Shown: in pieces, positions 1-10,353 of the stretch
How the letters are laid out: each line of letters begins with the position of its first letter
Numbering within the stretch: the first letter of the stretch is position 1
From: Mayamaea pseudoterrestris
Taxonomy: Eukaryota; Bacillariophyta; Bacillariophyceae; Sellaphorales; Sellaphoraceae
NCBI GenBank assembly: GCA_027923505.1
Contig: BROI01000001.1
Span: 151,501-215,500, forward strand
DNA length: 64,000 nucleotides
Direction: 5' to 3'
Made by a program: the position numbers and the translations under genes
Notes under the pieces: generated by a model
Databases searched by the model: none
Seen by the model: the letters and a program-made list of their open reading frames with translations, nothing else
What the model was told of the DNA's origin: nothing

Positions 1-370
1 CGAGGGAAGACAAGTCTTTACGTAACCATCTGCTTTCATCTTACTTAAAAGGCAATGACATGGGTCGTCGGAACCGAGAAATGCCAAGGACGAATGCAGT
101 AGAATGGTCGATCAATCACAAATCTCCATGATACAAGTAGAGAATGTTTGACGGAAGGATCTCGCGACAGTAATTAGTACCGCTACGATGACTTGCACCA
201 ATGAAATGACTCTGGCGAGCAAGCCGGCCTTGAATTTTCGATCGCCAATTGATGCTTCGTCTCGCACTCGCACAAATTTGACGGCCAACGATCAAGACAG
301 TTGCTCCTTCCACTTTAGCCTTTAATCAGATACCAACTGCATTACAGCAACACTTACACAGAGTCAACTC
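1..370. other. Intergenic leader, no supported gene
   Basis: No reading frame here has a start, length or composition that supports a gene. A 65-codon minus-strand frame (116-313) lacks any recognisable feature. The stretch is probably the upstream region of the plus-strand gene that starts at 371. Confidence 0.5.
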
Positions 371-1733
371 ATGGATATCACGTCCAAATCGAAATCTCGG
401 GCGAAGAAAGAATCGCATTCGGCGACGACGGCCGCGCAGCAGCGCGATAATTTGGCGATGAACGGCAGTGGAATGCTCGGCGTCAGCTTGCGCAAGCGTC
501 ACACCAAGACGACGGCGGATGAAGAAAAGGAGAATGGAGCTTTGAGTCTCACTGGAGTGACAAAGACCAAAGGTAAGTTTACGTGATGCGCATGTTCGGC
601 CATGCATTCCAAGCTTGTGCCGTGTTGCCTCACGTTTCAAATACCACTCATCCACATTCCACAATATCAAACCTACAGACTCTAAAGATGCTTCCAAGAA
701 GCGAGTGTACAAGAAACGCAGTCAAGCTGCCATTTTGGAGCCCCAAACGTTGCAGAAGGGCAAGTCGACTCGATCCAAGCAGGAGCCGACCATTGGAGCT
801 GAAGTGTCACCTACCGAGCAACATGACGACACTGATTCGGAGGCGTTGGATCCGATGTACACTGCCAAGTACCCTGCGTATTGCTGGACGGCCCAAATCA
901 AGTCGGCGATGAAGACCAAGGCCAGCATCAAAACCATGCATCGAGTTCAAGTTGACGAAACTCGCAACCAAGTTCACCGACCAATCATTTCACCTTTGGA
1001 AAAGAAGGACAACTACGAGCACTGGGTGGGCAATGGCAAGAAAGGAAAAGCCAGGATTGTCGGTGCTGCCAACATCAAGCCCGCCAACGAACGAGATTGG
1101 CGCGTCAAGGAGTTGATTCCGTATCGACAGGAATTGGCCGCGGCGTTTTGCAACACCAACGGACTCGACTTGGCGAAACTCACTAATGATTTGCGACGTG
1201 GCGAAACTCTCACACATTCCATGCAATTGGCATCCACCAAGGAAGGGTACGCGAAGCTTGCCAAAGGCTTGAAGGCCAAGAAGAAGCCGGCGCACGTCAT
1301 TGTCCGCGACATGAAGTTGAAGCTGAGTGGATTCAAGCTTTCCAAACGAGCGTCCTACCAGCAAATTGGCCTGGGCATTGGCATTTTGCACGAGGGCCGA
1401 ACGTTGATCCCTTGGGAAGAAGGAGCTGTCAAGCTAGTTTGCGACGCTGTGTGCTACCTCTTTTTCGAGTATGTCAAGCTCGATGCGCATCAGCAGCTGG
1501 CCATCGATTTGGTTTCGTTTCTTGAACAAGGCTTGAATAAAGCATATGCAATTGACGCACAAGCCTATCTTCAGCTCATTATGGAGTCCAACATTCCAGC
1601 AAACTTTGCCAAGATCTGGGCCCAAGAGAATGACTCGGACGCATCTCTTGCTGAACAGCTTTGGACTAGTCGCAGCACCACGACTGTCAGTAAAAATGAT
1701 CTCGACGTACGTTTAGGTGTTTCTTCGGTATAA
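371..1733 (+). CDS. Basic protein of unknown function, two exons
   Basis: I do not recognise this protein. Exon 1 runs 371-572 and ends at a strong GTAAGT donor. Exon 2 runs 679-1733 after a CTACAG acceptor. The 106-bp intron splits a GAC codon and the frame is kept, giving about 418 residues. The first 130 residues are Lys/Arg/Ser-rich and look disordered, with runs such as KKRVYKKRSQ that could act as a nuclear localisation signal. The rest (about 180-400) looks globular and helical (DWRVKELIPYRQEL, ASYQQIGLGIGILHEG, DLVSFLEQGLNKAYAI). The 3' end is uncertain: past the stop there is a coding-like tail in another frame up to about 1806, and a further short intron could extend the protein. 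Codon use and splice sites support a real gene; nuclear or chromatin location is only inferred from the basic N-terminus. Confidence 0.7.
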
Positions 1734-2090
1734 GTTGTTCCACGGTTGAGCTCGTAGAGTCAAAGTTTTGCGTGCCAAGCCAGGACTCGTGCTGCCCTCG
1801 CAACTCAAATCCATGTCTACTTCATAATTAAATGCAGCGACAAGAAGCGCTCTTTAAATGCATAAAACGTTATAACAGTGTCAATTACTGTATAAAGGAT
1901 TAGTTTCAACTATTCGTAATAGTGATACACTGGGAATGGGTCGCTCACTGTGCTCTATATGTTGATCCGGATCTGTTGGATGTTGGTGATGATGTACACG
2001 ACTGATGTTTATTGATGGAGCACTGGACATCAATTCTATCTCGGCTTTGCTTGCCCCATTTATATTTGTAAATGATTTCGAGTCAAAGTT
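1734..2090. other. Convergent intergenic region
   Basis: This stretch lies between the 3' ends of two convergent genes and holds AT-rich 3'-UTR-like sequence. I see no RNA gene or open frame that deserves a call. Confidence 0.5.
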
Positions 2091-3701
2091 TCATACTCTC
2101 CTTTCATTTTGAAAAGATGAGGCAGCCTCCGGCAACTCGAAACCTTCCTCACCCAAAATCTCCGCGTCGACCGGTTTTGGTACGCGATCATACTCTGTTT
2201 CCAGCGTTGCAACCGGTCGCCACAGATAAGCAATTCCGGCAATAAATATCAAACATTGAAGCGTTCCAACACTTTCGAACAACCACGACACTTTTCCGTC
2301 GAATAGAAAAACGGCTTCAATGCCGAAATGTTTTGCAATGACCAGGGTGGAAAGCAATGCAAGAATGAATAGCCATCGCAGGGACGAAAACAGCCTTGTT
2401 TGACTTGCCCGATGCGTGTTTCCCAAAGCTTTAATGGTGGCGGATATGGATCGCAAAATCCACACCACATAGATAAAGTCCACCGCTATAATCAGTGTTT
2501 GCCAAAGAACCACGGCGAAAACGAGTTTGAAGCCTTTGTCATACGATGCCGCACTCGTAAAGAAGTAAATAAATGTCATGTTCCGAATTAATACCAGTGC
2601 CGTATAGAGCGTGCCAAGCTTGACGATCCATCGTAGCGATCCACCGAGACTTTGTCTCGTGACGCCCCAGCCGAGCGACAGCAAGAGTACAAGTGTCCTT
2701 GCCCAAGCTTGCTTGGCACCATTGATGAAATTGCTGACTGTCAACAGCAAAGAATGATCGCGCCCGCTGGCATTCCATGTCACCAAGTATAGCGCTCCGC
2801 ATGCCACATGCACCAAACCGAGAACAATGGCGAGTAAAATACACGTCTCAATGGAAACGGTTGGCTTGTCATGCAGCCGCATCAACTTGCCGTACCAGAT
2901 GAAAAGAACGCCGTAAATGACAAACATGATGACGAATAGCTCCATGTAGTGCCATAGTTCACCAGGAAGGTAGCCATGTTTGGATCGAACGTAAACATTG
3001 CCATGTACTTGCACAACTTGACCCGCTTCATTACAATTCGCCATGAATAACATGTAAACGCCCGATGCGTCAACATTGACCAATCCATTATCCATAGCTG
3101 CAGTCCCGTTAACAGGAACAGTTAGTAGACGAGCGTCCATGAATGTTTCATCCGTTATATTGAGCACCAAACGTCCAAGTTGGTCTCCGCCCTGGCAGGT
3201 TCCTTGCGAGACTGCCTGCGTTGTACAGCACCAGGCGAAGTATGTTTGCCTACTTTGCAATCCAAGCGCGGACGACCAAACGATGCCATGGGTCTTTGGA
3301 ACGTTCCATATGATAATGTCAACAAACACTGCTTCTTGATCATAGTCGATTTGCTGTAAGGAGAGCATGTTAGCGGTGCATCAAAAGTTAATCGCGCGTC
3401 AGCAGAACCGATCCTTGAGCTCGGCCGAATATCAACTTTTGTCACGAGCATCTCTCACCTGAGCTTGCCCCCTGATAGCAGCTTCAATTCGACTCTCTCG
3501 ATCATCTTCCTCCACCGTTGACGCAGAAAATGTAAGCTCATTCATGTCAATGGTTCCTGGGCCTCGCAAAACAAAGTGAGGTGCCAAGGTCAGTGACCTT
3601 CCAGCGTAAATCTCGCGATTGTAGTCAATGACTTCGGCATGGACAAGCGCAGACAGTATGACAAAGACGAGGACAATGTGTAAACTGCAGACTGACAGCA
3701 T
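2091..3701 (-). CDS. GOST-type seven-TM protein (GPR107/GPR108/TMEM87-like)
   Basis: Two exons on the minus strand: 3701-3459 (81 codons) and 3353-2091, separated by a 105-bp phase-0 intron (GTGAGA...TTACAG). The product is about 501 residues. It begins with a cleavable signal peptide (MLSVCSLHIVLVFVILSALVHA), followed by a lumenal beta-rich domain of about 200 residues with several N-glycosylation sequons (NIT, NGT) and paired cysteines. Seven hydrophobic helices then fill roughly residues 215-450, opening with the family's characteristic W-H-Y-M-E-L-F segment and containing Arg/Trp-rich loops. The cytosolic tail is acidic. This order is that of the lung seven-transmembrane/GOST family, which in animals, fungi and plants sits in the Golgi and endosomes and works in retrograde traffic. 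Which of the GPR107/108 or TMEM87 subgroups it belongs to cannot be decided by eye. Confidence 0.85.
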
Positions 3702-3968
3702 GTTTGGTCGTGTGGCGAGAAGATAGACGTCTCATTCGTCTCAACTTGTGCAGAACAATCTTGCTCTCTTGCTTGTCACGCTTTGTCGGAGCGGTTATCA
3801 ATAGTCTGAGCGGTACTCAGCGTGACACTTGCGGATCGCCTTCTGCCATGGAGAATGGAGACGCTGATATTATAAAAAAACTCCGTCCGTGATCGACACT
3901 TGCCCTTTAGAATAGAGTAAAGTTCTTGTCACTGACAGATATCGTTACTTTAAGAAGAAATTAGCAGC

Positions 3969-6435
3969 ATGGCAAAAGACAAGAGCGAATTAGCGTCGTC
4001 AGCAGCTTGCAGCTCCGGTCTGCAGGCTCTCATGGAGCATGACGTTACGGCCCAGGTGAAAGATTTGGATCACTATAGAACGCATAAAGGCATGTATGTG
4101 GAGACTGACTATATTGTTGAGGTAAGTGATGACTGGATAAACAATGGAAACGAGCGAAACAAACGCGAAACAGACAGTGTAGATGTGTAGGTGAAGATTC
4201 GCATTCGAGTTTATAGAGAGACTGATCGCTGCATTTCTCACAATGCAATCCTCACAGGTTGCTAGTCCAAAGTATTTTGAGCCGTTCTTTATTTCCAAGA
4301 CCTACTCGCAGTTTCGAGCACTCGTCAATGAGTTGAAGGAGATTGCGGATGCCTTTGCCTCATTAAATCGTCGGGAGCAGCAAGATTCTTCCAGTCTCGC
4401 TAAAACCTGCAACCTATCTTGGCACTTGATTGAGAGCCAGCCGACGGAGTACTTGGGCAAAGTCTCCTACTCGTACGTTAAAAACTTGGCCAAGCAGCGA
4501 AAGACGGTTGTGGACGATGTGTTGAGTCAACTGCTCGAGCAGTTCCCTTCGAGTATTGACAATAGCGAATTTTTCCAAGCAGTTGGAAACTGCATTGAAG
4601 TATTCTTTCTGACGGATCACTGCGAACCGGATCAACGGATGAAAAAGAAGGTCTTGACGGCGGATACTATTAGCAATCGGAGTCTTGGTCGCAACAAGAC
4701 TAACAGCTCCAAGCAGGTTGCAGCGACAATGTCGATAGAGGGAGAGCAGCAGTCGTCAAAGTCAATTTGGAAGGCGCTTGACAAGAACTTTCTAGGCAAG
4801 GGTCTTTTGAAGGTCGGTAACGGCTTGGGCAGTGGTATTTCTACGGTAACTTCCGGGGTTGGCAGTGGCTTGACGACTGTCACGTCTGGCGTTGGCACCG
4901 TCGTAAAACGAATGGACATTTCCAACGCCTTTTGCGCGAATGCGACGGCCAATAATGAAACTTTCACTAGCCCTGTCCGGACTCGCAAGGAGGGAGCCGG
5001 CGGCGTTTCAAACAGCAAGCTCATTCCCATGACAACCAAAGACCGGCATACGTTGGAGGCTTTGGATAGTGCTGGAGACAATGGCGGAGAAGTTACTTGC
5101 GTCATGGAGGAATCGCTTGAAGTTGTAGCTGCTGCAGCAGAAGACTTTGCAAGCCCCAATCCAAAGCTAGCGACTCCTATCGTGGGCAGCGCCAAGTTGA
5201 ATAGGCTTCGAAGCAGTAGGTTTAATCGGCAAGGTTTCGTGGAAAACAAGTCATTCTTGATTGCGCTGGGTGTTGTGATTTTGGCCGTGTACATGAGATT
5301 CCGATCTCAGCTTGGCGGACTTTTCTCCATTGACGGTGACGTTGCGCTGCTCCTTTCCGTGATTACTTTCTTCCTTGGCCAGCGTTCTCCGTCCAGCACA
5401 ATATTGCAACCTGCGCCCCAACTCGTGGAGCAACAGGTTGACAAGACACGCGCCATGTTGGCGCGAACATGCTTGTTCGCGCCAATGTCGCCCTTGCGGC
5501 GATCCTCGATCAAGGTTGACATGCTTCAAGCTGCCATGGTCGACGACGAAATAGTGGAGGAAGAAATTGGCCAAGTCTTAGACTCGCCGTTGCCACAATT
5601 TCCAAAGGGTGCCAAAATTGGTTCTCACAACAACTGCTGGTCCGTTCCCGAACATGAATCATTTTTGGTCCGCGGTCCAAAGTATTTAGTCGACCGCAAA
5701 AAGGTGGCGAGTGAGCCCTTTCTGTTTCCGACGCGCGGCATGGACTTGTTTCTGACGGATACGTGCCCGGAAAACGTTGGAAGCTTGACCTGCGTCTTTG
5801 GCGGTCACTTGAGGACTGTTCCAACCCTGATTATCAACTTTCGTCTTCCCTGGGGCGTCTTGATATTTTACTTTGAAATCCCAGCCAAGTTTGTTCCGTT
5901 TCTCCGCGCCTGCTACGAGCCAGACTTTGATCAATCGGAGCTTTGTAATCTCGACAGTATGACACCGGCGGAACGTACCGTCTGTCGATTCCTCCAGAGC
6001 GACCTTGCTAACAAGAATAAAACACTCAAGATTGTTCCGGTCGTTGTCGACGGCCCCTGGATCGTCAAGAATGTTGTCGGTGGCAAGCCGGCCATTATTG
6101 GAACCAAGTTGCCGGTCAGTTACGTCTACCAACCACCAACTGAACACAAGGCATTGTATTTGGAAGCCGACTTGGATATTGCCGCAAGCTCGGCTGCTCG
6201 TGGAATCTTGTCAGTGACGCGAAGCTACACGGAAATATTAACGATTGACATTGGTTTCGTCGTTCAAGCCAATGCCATTGATGAATTACCCGAGCGCATG
6301 CTATGCGGCTGTCGCATCCATGGCGTGGATCCATTGACGGCGCAGCAATTGCCACTGCAGTCGTCAACGTTGGCTGCCATGCAGCATGACAGTGACGATA
6401 ATGAGAGTTTGTCGGGACTGGAACTTTGTGTATGA
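3969..6435 (+). CDS. PX-like domain protein with EDR2 C-terminal (DUF1336) domain
   Basis: Exon 1 is 3969-4121 and exon 2 is 4258-6435; the 136-bp phase-0 intron has GTAAGT and CACAG borders. The product is about 776 residues. Residues about 52-180 (KYFEPFFISKTYSQFRALVNEL onward) resemble a PX-like phosphoinositide-binding region. A low-complexity Gly/Thr/Val stretch follows (SGISTVTSGVGSGLTTVTSG). One or two hydrophobic segments lie near 384-425 (FLIALGVVILAVYMRF, then VALLLSVITFFLG). The C-terminal part (about 508-760) is a clear EDR2_C/DUF1336 domain: W-S-V-P-E-H-E-S-F-L-V-R-G-P-K-Y, LIINFRLPWGVLIFYFEIP, VDGPWIVKNVVGGKPAIIG, and the closing DIGFVVQANAIDELPERMLCGCR. In plants this domain is found in lipid-binding EDR2 proteins at membrane contact sites. 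A lipid-sensing or lipid-transfer role at a membrane is inferred. Confidence 0.85.
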
Positions 6436-6853
6436 TGTGATTGTACCTCTGGTAAATGAAGGTACTACTTTATGTTTCATTTAATTTTTTATTAGGTTGT
6501 AAATATATCAATGTAATTCATTTTTGTGTTGCAGAATTGCCAAGGCTTGCAAAAATACATCGATGCGCATGCAAATTGGCGCAACTCCAATAGCTAACCT
6601 TCAGAATCAGTCAGGGATAAGGTTAGTTCATCACGCATCGCACCTCGCGACCATGGAAATTACAAGTTGGAGCGAACAAGCACTTTGAGTCGCTCGCTCC
6701 TGCAATTTTATGCGAGACTCGTTTTGTAAGAAGTTTTGCAATATATATCTTCACAGGAGATTTAGCTTGTTTCTGAGTAGCTCTACAGCTGCAGTTGCTG
6801 TTTATTAAAAGCGAGCGAACGAGAAACGGACGACTGGGATTCATTTAACAGGT
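6436..6853. other. Intergenic region upstream of UPF1
   Basis: AT-rich 3' flank of the EDR2-like gene followed by the presumed UPF1 promoter and 5' UTR. No frame or RNA gene is supported. Confidence 0.5.
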
Positions 6854-9800
6854 ATGGAGCAGGAAAAGATGCTTGTCAATGCAGCGGACAAGAGCACGAC
6901 GGCGCCTTCTTCAAGCAATGATGCTCCAGTATCCTTTGTGAACAATGACGCGGCGGAAGAATCCGAGGAGGAGGAAGAATCGGAGGAGGACGACTCGAGC
7001 GACGACGAAGACGACGCCGATTCACTCACGGAGGACGAACAAGACGCTGCGGATCACGACTACCTTCAGTATCTGTCCACAGATCACTACGACGAAGACG
7101 CACTGCCCGAACATGCTTGTCGCTACTGCGGCATTCACGATCCATCCTGCGTCGCCAAGAGCGTGGACAGCAACAACAAGTGGTTCTGCAACGCGTCGGC
7201 GCGCACCAGCGGCTCCCACTTGATTCACCACTTGGTCAAGAGTCGATGCCACCAGGTGCAACTGCATCCCGATAGTCCATTGGGAGATGCTGTACTGGAG
7301 TGTTACAATTGTGCAACTAAAAATGTCTTTGTACTAGGCTTTGTTCCCGCTACTACGAACAGTGTGGTCGTGCTACTGTGCCGCGTCTGCGTGGAAACAG
7401 TGCCGGCGCTCAAGGACATGGACTGGGAGCTATCGCAGTGGTGCGCGCTCATTCAGGACCGCAAGTTTTTGCCGTGGCTCATCAAGGAACCTCACGAAAA
7501 GCTCATGCTCAAGGCGCGCGAAATTTCAGTGGCGCAAATGGGACGCATGGAGGAACTGTGGAAGCAAGATCCGGATGCAAAGTACGCGGACTTGAGTCGT
7601 CCGGAGCTTGTGGAGGAGGAGCAACTAACGCAGACACGGTTGCACTATGAGGATGGCTTTCACTACCAAAACGTCATTGCGCCATTGGTCAAGATTGAGG
7701 CTGACTATGACAAGGCCATGAAGGAAAGTCTTTCCGAGGAATCTGTATCGTTGCGCTGGGACAAGTCGCTGGCGGGAAAGCATGTCATTACATTTACCTT
7801 TCATCGGATTGAAGCTGAGCAAAGTCGCATTGTCGTTGGCGACGAATTGCGCGTCAAGCTTGGACCGGGCGCCGAGTTTATGCATGGCGGTCCATGGGAA
7901 GGCAGAGGTTATGTGAAAAGCATTTTTGACGGTGAGATTGAAATGGAACTTCGGGCTGGAGGTGGACGCGTACCAAACTGTGTCACAGACGACTTTGTTG
8001 TCGAGTATGTTTGGAAGAGTACGTCGTACGATCGCATGCAGAATGCCTTGAAAACCTTTGCGATTGATGATACTAGCGTGACTGGATACATTTATCACAA
8101 GTTGCTCGGACACGAGGTTGCTGATCAAGTCATTACCAATGCCAAGGTGCCGACAAAGGAGAAGGACTTTGTAGCGCCGGGCTTGCCGCCCTTGAACGAG
8201 TCGCAAATGGCGGCGGTGGCAATCGTTTTGCAGCGTCCATTTTCATTGATTCAAGGACCTCCAGGGACTGGCAAGACTGTTACTAGTGCAACGCTTGTCT
8301 ACCATCTGACTAAGCAAAACATGGGTCAAATCCTGGTCACTGCTCCTTCCAACGTTGCGGTTGACCAATTGACGGAAAAGATTGCAGCCACTGGACTGCG
8401 CGTGGTTCGCGTCGCGAGTAAGACGCGCGAAGCCACGACGAGCTCGGTTGATCATTTGTGTCTTCACATTATGGTGCCATTGGCTGCAGGCGACGAATTT
8501 AAGAAACTTCAGCGTTTGAAGGAAGAGATTGGTGAATTGACGGAACGAGACATGAAAAAGTATCGCATGCTCCAGAATCGCACGGAACGCGAGATTTTGC
8601 AGGCGGCCGATGTGATTTGCACCACTTGCGTTGGTGCAGGCGACCCGCGTTTGAAGAACTTTCGCTTCCGTCAAGTGTTGATTGATGAAGCGACACAGGC
8701 GATCGAGGCGGAGGCGCTTATTCCGATTGTTATGGGAGCCAAGCAGGTCATCTTCGTGGGCGACCATTGTCAGCTTGGACCAGTGGTGATGTGCAAGGCG
8801 GCGGACAAGGCTGGATTGACGCGATCGCTTTTCGAACGCTTGGTTATCGCGGGTAACCGTCCGATTCGACTCCAGGTGCAGTATCGCATGCACCCTGCCT
8901 TGTCGGAGTTTCCGTCCAACATGTTTTATGAAGGAAGTTTGCAGAATGGAGTCACCGAAGCTGATCGTCAGCTCATGGATCTTCCAGACTTTCATGGCAA
9001 GGAAGACTTTCCCTGGCCCAATCCCAGCAAGCCAATGTTTTTCTACTCAATTACCGGAATGGAGGAAATGTCGTCGTCTGGTGTCTCGTATTTGAATCGG
9101 ACAGAAGCGTCGCACGTGGAAAAGATTGTCACGCACTTGCTGCGCATGGGTTGCTCACCGGCGCAGATTGGGGTCATTACTCCGTACGATGGACAGAAGA
9201 AGTACGTTTCCGAATACATGCGTCGGGCCGGTGCCTTGTCGAGCAGTTTGTATGAAGCTGTCGAAGTTGCTTCCGTCGATGCTTTTCAAGGACGCGAAAA
9301 GGATTTTATCCTCGTGTCATGCGTCCGTTCCAGTGAGACGCAAGGAATTGGTTTTCTGTCGGACCCTCGCCGTTTAAATGTTGCCTTGACTCGCGCTCGT
9401 TTGGGTATCATTCTTCTTGGTAATCCTCGTGTCTTGAGCAAGAATGCTTTGTGGGCTGCGTTGCTCATTCACTTCAAAGAGAATGATGCCTTGGTAGAAG
9501 GTACACTCAACAATTTGCAGCCATGCTTCTTGACGATTACTCGCCCACGTCAGAACATGGTGGGTGATGCTCGCTACGCGTTTACGGCTCTTGCTCGCGG
9601 CGGATGGGACGGACGCTGGGACGACCGTCGCCCAGAGAATGATGCGCCAGGCTTTCGCATGCATGGAAATAGTCGTGGCCGTGACGTGCAGACGGATTCA
9701 CGCTTTGACTCGCGCTACGAGAATGCTGGAAATTTTCAAGATCAAATTCCCAATGGAATGCCGATTCCAAGCTTTGCTCCGCTGCCGAACTACTCTGGCG

Positions 9801-9976
9801 CCGATGACTTGAGCAGCGTCGGCGGTGAAAGTGAATATGGGTCTCAATTCGGTGGAAGTCGTGCTTCCTTTTACTCACAGCGCATTAAGGACGACCGCGG
9901 ACCGTCGCTTGGCTACTTTGTGAGTGCTGGATATGGTGCTGGTGGCAATGGGAGTGGCAAGAATGGACGACGTTGA
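6854..9976 (+). CDS. UPF1: Regulator of nonsense transcripts 1 (UPF1 RNA helicase)
   Basis: Intronless gene encoding 1040 residues, the usual UPF1 length. UPF1 is the ATP-dependent 5'-3' RNA helicase at the centre of nonsense-mediated mRNA decay. A Glu/Asp/Ser-rich N-terminus (about 30-60) leads into the Cys/His zinc-binding domain (about 88-180: C-R-Y-C-G, FCNASARTSGSHLIHHLVKS, LECYNC, LLCRVC) that contacts UPF2. The 1B/stalk region follows. The superfamily 1 helicase core has Walker A GPPGTGKT at 468-475, Walker B DEAT at 611, QYRMHP at 676, and the late motifs TPYDGQ, VDAFQGREKD and LTRAR. The C-terminus is Arg/Gly/Asn-rich (GRGGWDGRWDDRR, SRGRD), where other UPF1 proteins carry phosphorylated SQ/TQ or RG-rich tails. 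All catalytic motifs are intact. Confidence 0.97.
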   Translation: MEQEKMLVNAADKSTTAPSSSNDAPVSFVNNDAAEESEEEEESEEDDSSDDEDDADSLTEDEQDAADHDYLQYLSTDHYDEDALPEHACRYCGIHDPSCVAKSVDSNNKWFCNASARTSGSHLIHHLVKSRCHQVQLHPDSPLGDAVLECYNCATKNVFVLGFVPATTNSVVVLLCRVCVETVPALKDMDWELSQWCALIQDRKFLPWLIKEPHEKLMLKAREISVAQMGRMEELWKQDPDAKYADLSRPELVEEEQLTQTRLHYEDGFHYQNVIAPLVKIEADYDKAMKESLSEESVSLRWDKSLAGKHVITFTFHRIEAEQSRIVVGDELRVKLGPGAEFMHGGPWEGRGYVKSIFDGEIEMELRAGGGRVPNCVTDDFVVEYVWKSTSYDRMQNALKTFAIDDTSVTGYIYHKLLGHEVADQVITNAKVPTKEKDFVAPGLPPLNESQMAAVAIVLQRPFSLIQGPPGTGKTVTSATLVYHLTKQNMGQILVTAPSNVAVDQLTEKIAATGLRVVRVASKTREATTSSVDHLCLHIMVPLAAGDEFKKLQRLKEEIGELTERDMKKYRMLQNRTEREILQAADVICTTCVGAGDPRLKNFRFRQVLIDEATQAIEAEALIPIVMGAKQVIFVGDHCQLGPVVMCKAADKAGLTRSLFERLVIAGNRPIRLQVQYRMHPALSEFPSNMFYEGSLQNGVTEADRQLMDLPDFHGKEDFPWPNPSKPMFFYSITGMEEMSSSGVSYLNRTEASHVEKIVTHLLRMGCSPAQIGVITPYDGQKKYVSEYMRRAGALSSSLYEAVEVASVDAFQGREKDFILVSCVRSSETQGIGFLSDPRRLNVALTRARLGIILLGNPRVLSKNALWAALLIHFKENDALVEGTLNNLQPCFLTITRPRQNMVGDARYAFTALARGGWDGRWDDRRPENDAPGFRMHGNSRGRDVQTDSRFDSRYENAGNFQDQIPNGMPIPSFAPLPNYSGADDLSSVGGESEYGSQFGGSRASFYSQRIKDDRGPSLGYFVSAGYGAGGNGSGKNGRR

Positions 9977-10353
9977 ACGTGTTTGAAGAAATTTGTAATT
10001 GACAAATGATTTATTTGTAATCACAAGTGTTTGGCCTCAACCCTTGATTCTGGTTCGATGCTTTGTTGAATTTACGATGGTTGACGAGAGACTTGTGGCG
10101 TGGATGCTGCGTATGAGCCCGGTTGGTCTTGCTTGGTTTCCGCCATCGGATCGATACTGTGATGGGACGACGAATGAGAAGGCGCAACAATTTTTACTTG
10201 AGTATAGCGGCTGCAACGGAGGGCTTAGTAAAAGAGTGGGATAGTAGCTTGACGAATAGTATTAGAAGAAATCATTGTGGTGTCTATTTATGGTAAATCT
10301 GGCGTTGCGTTGCGTTGCGCGAATGATTATATTGACTCGTATCCAGAGCATGC
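9977..10353. other. Convergent intergenic region, no gene seen
   Basis: Sequence between the UPF1 stop and the end of a minus-strand gene. An 81-codon plus-strand frame (9999-10244) has no recognisable feature. It is most likely untranslated 3' sequence. Confidence 0.45.

Noticed and set aside
326-712. 128-codon minus-strand frame
   Set aside because: It overlaps a spliced plus-strand gene and has no recognisable feature; antisense shadow.
4632-5294. 220-codon minus-strand frame
   Set aside because: Exactly opposite to the low-complexity part of the PX-EDR2 gene; such antisense frames are expected there.
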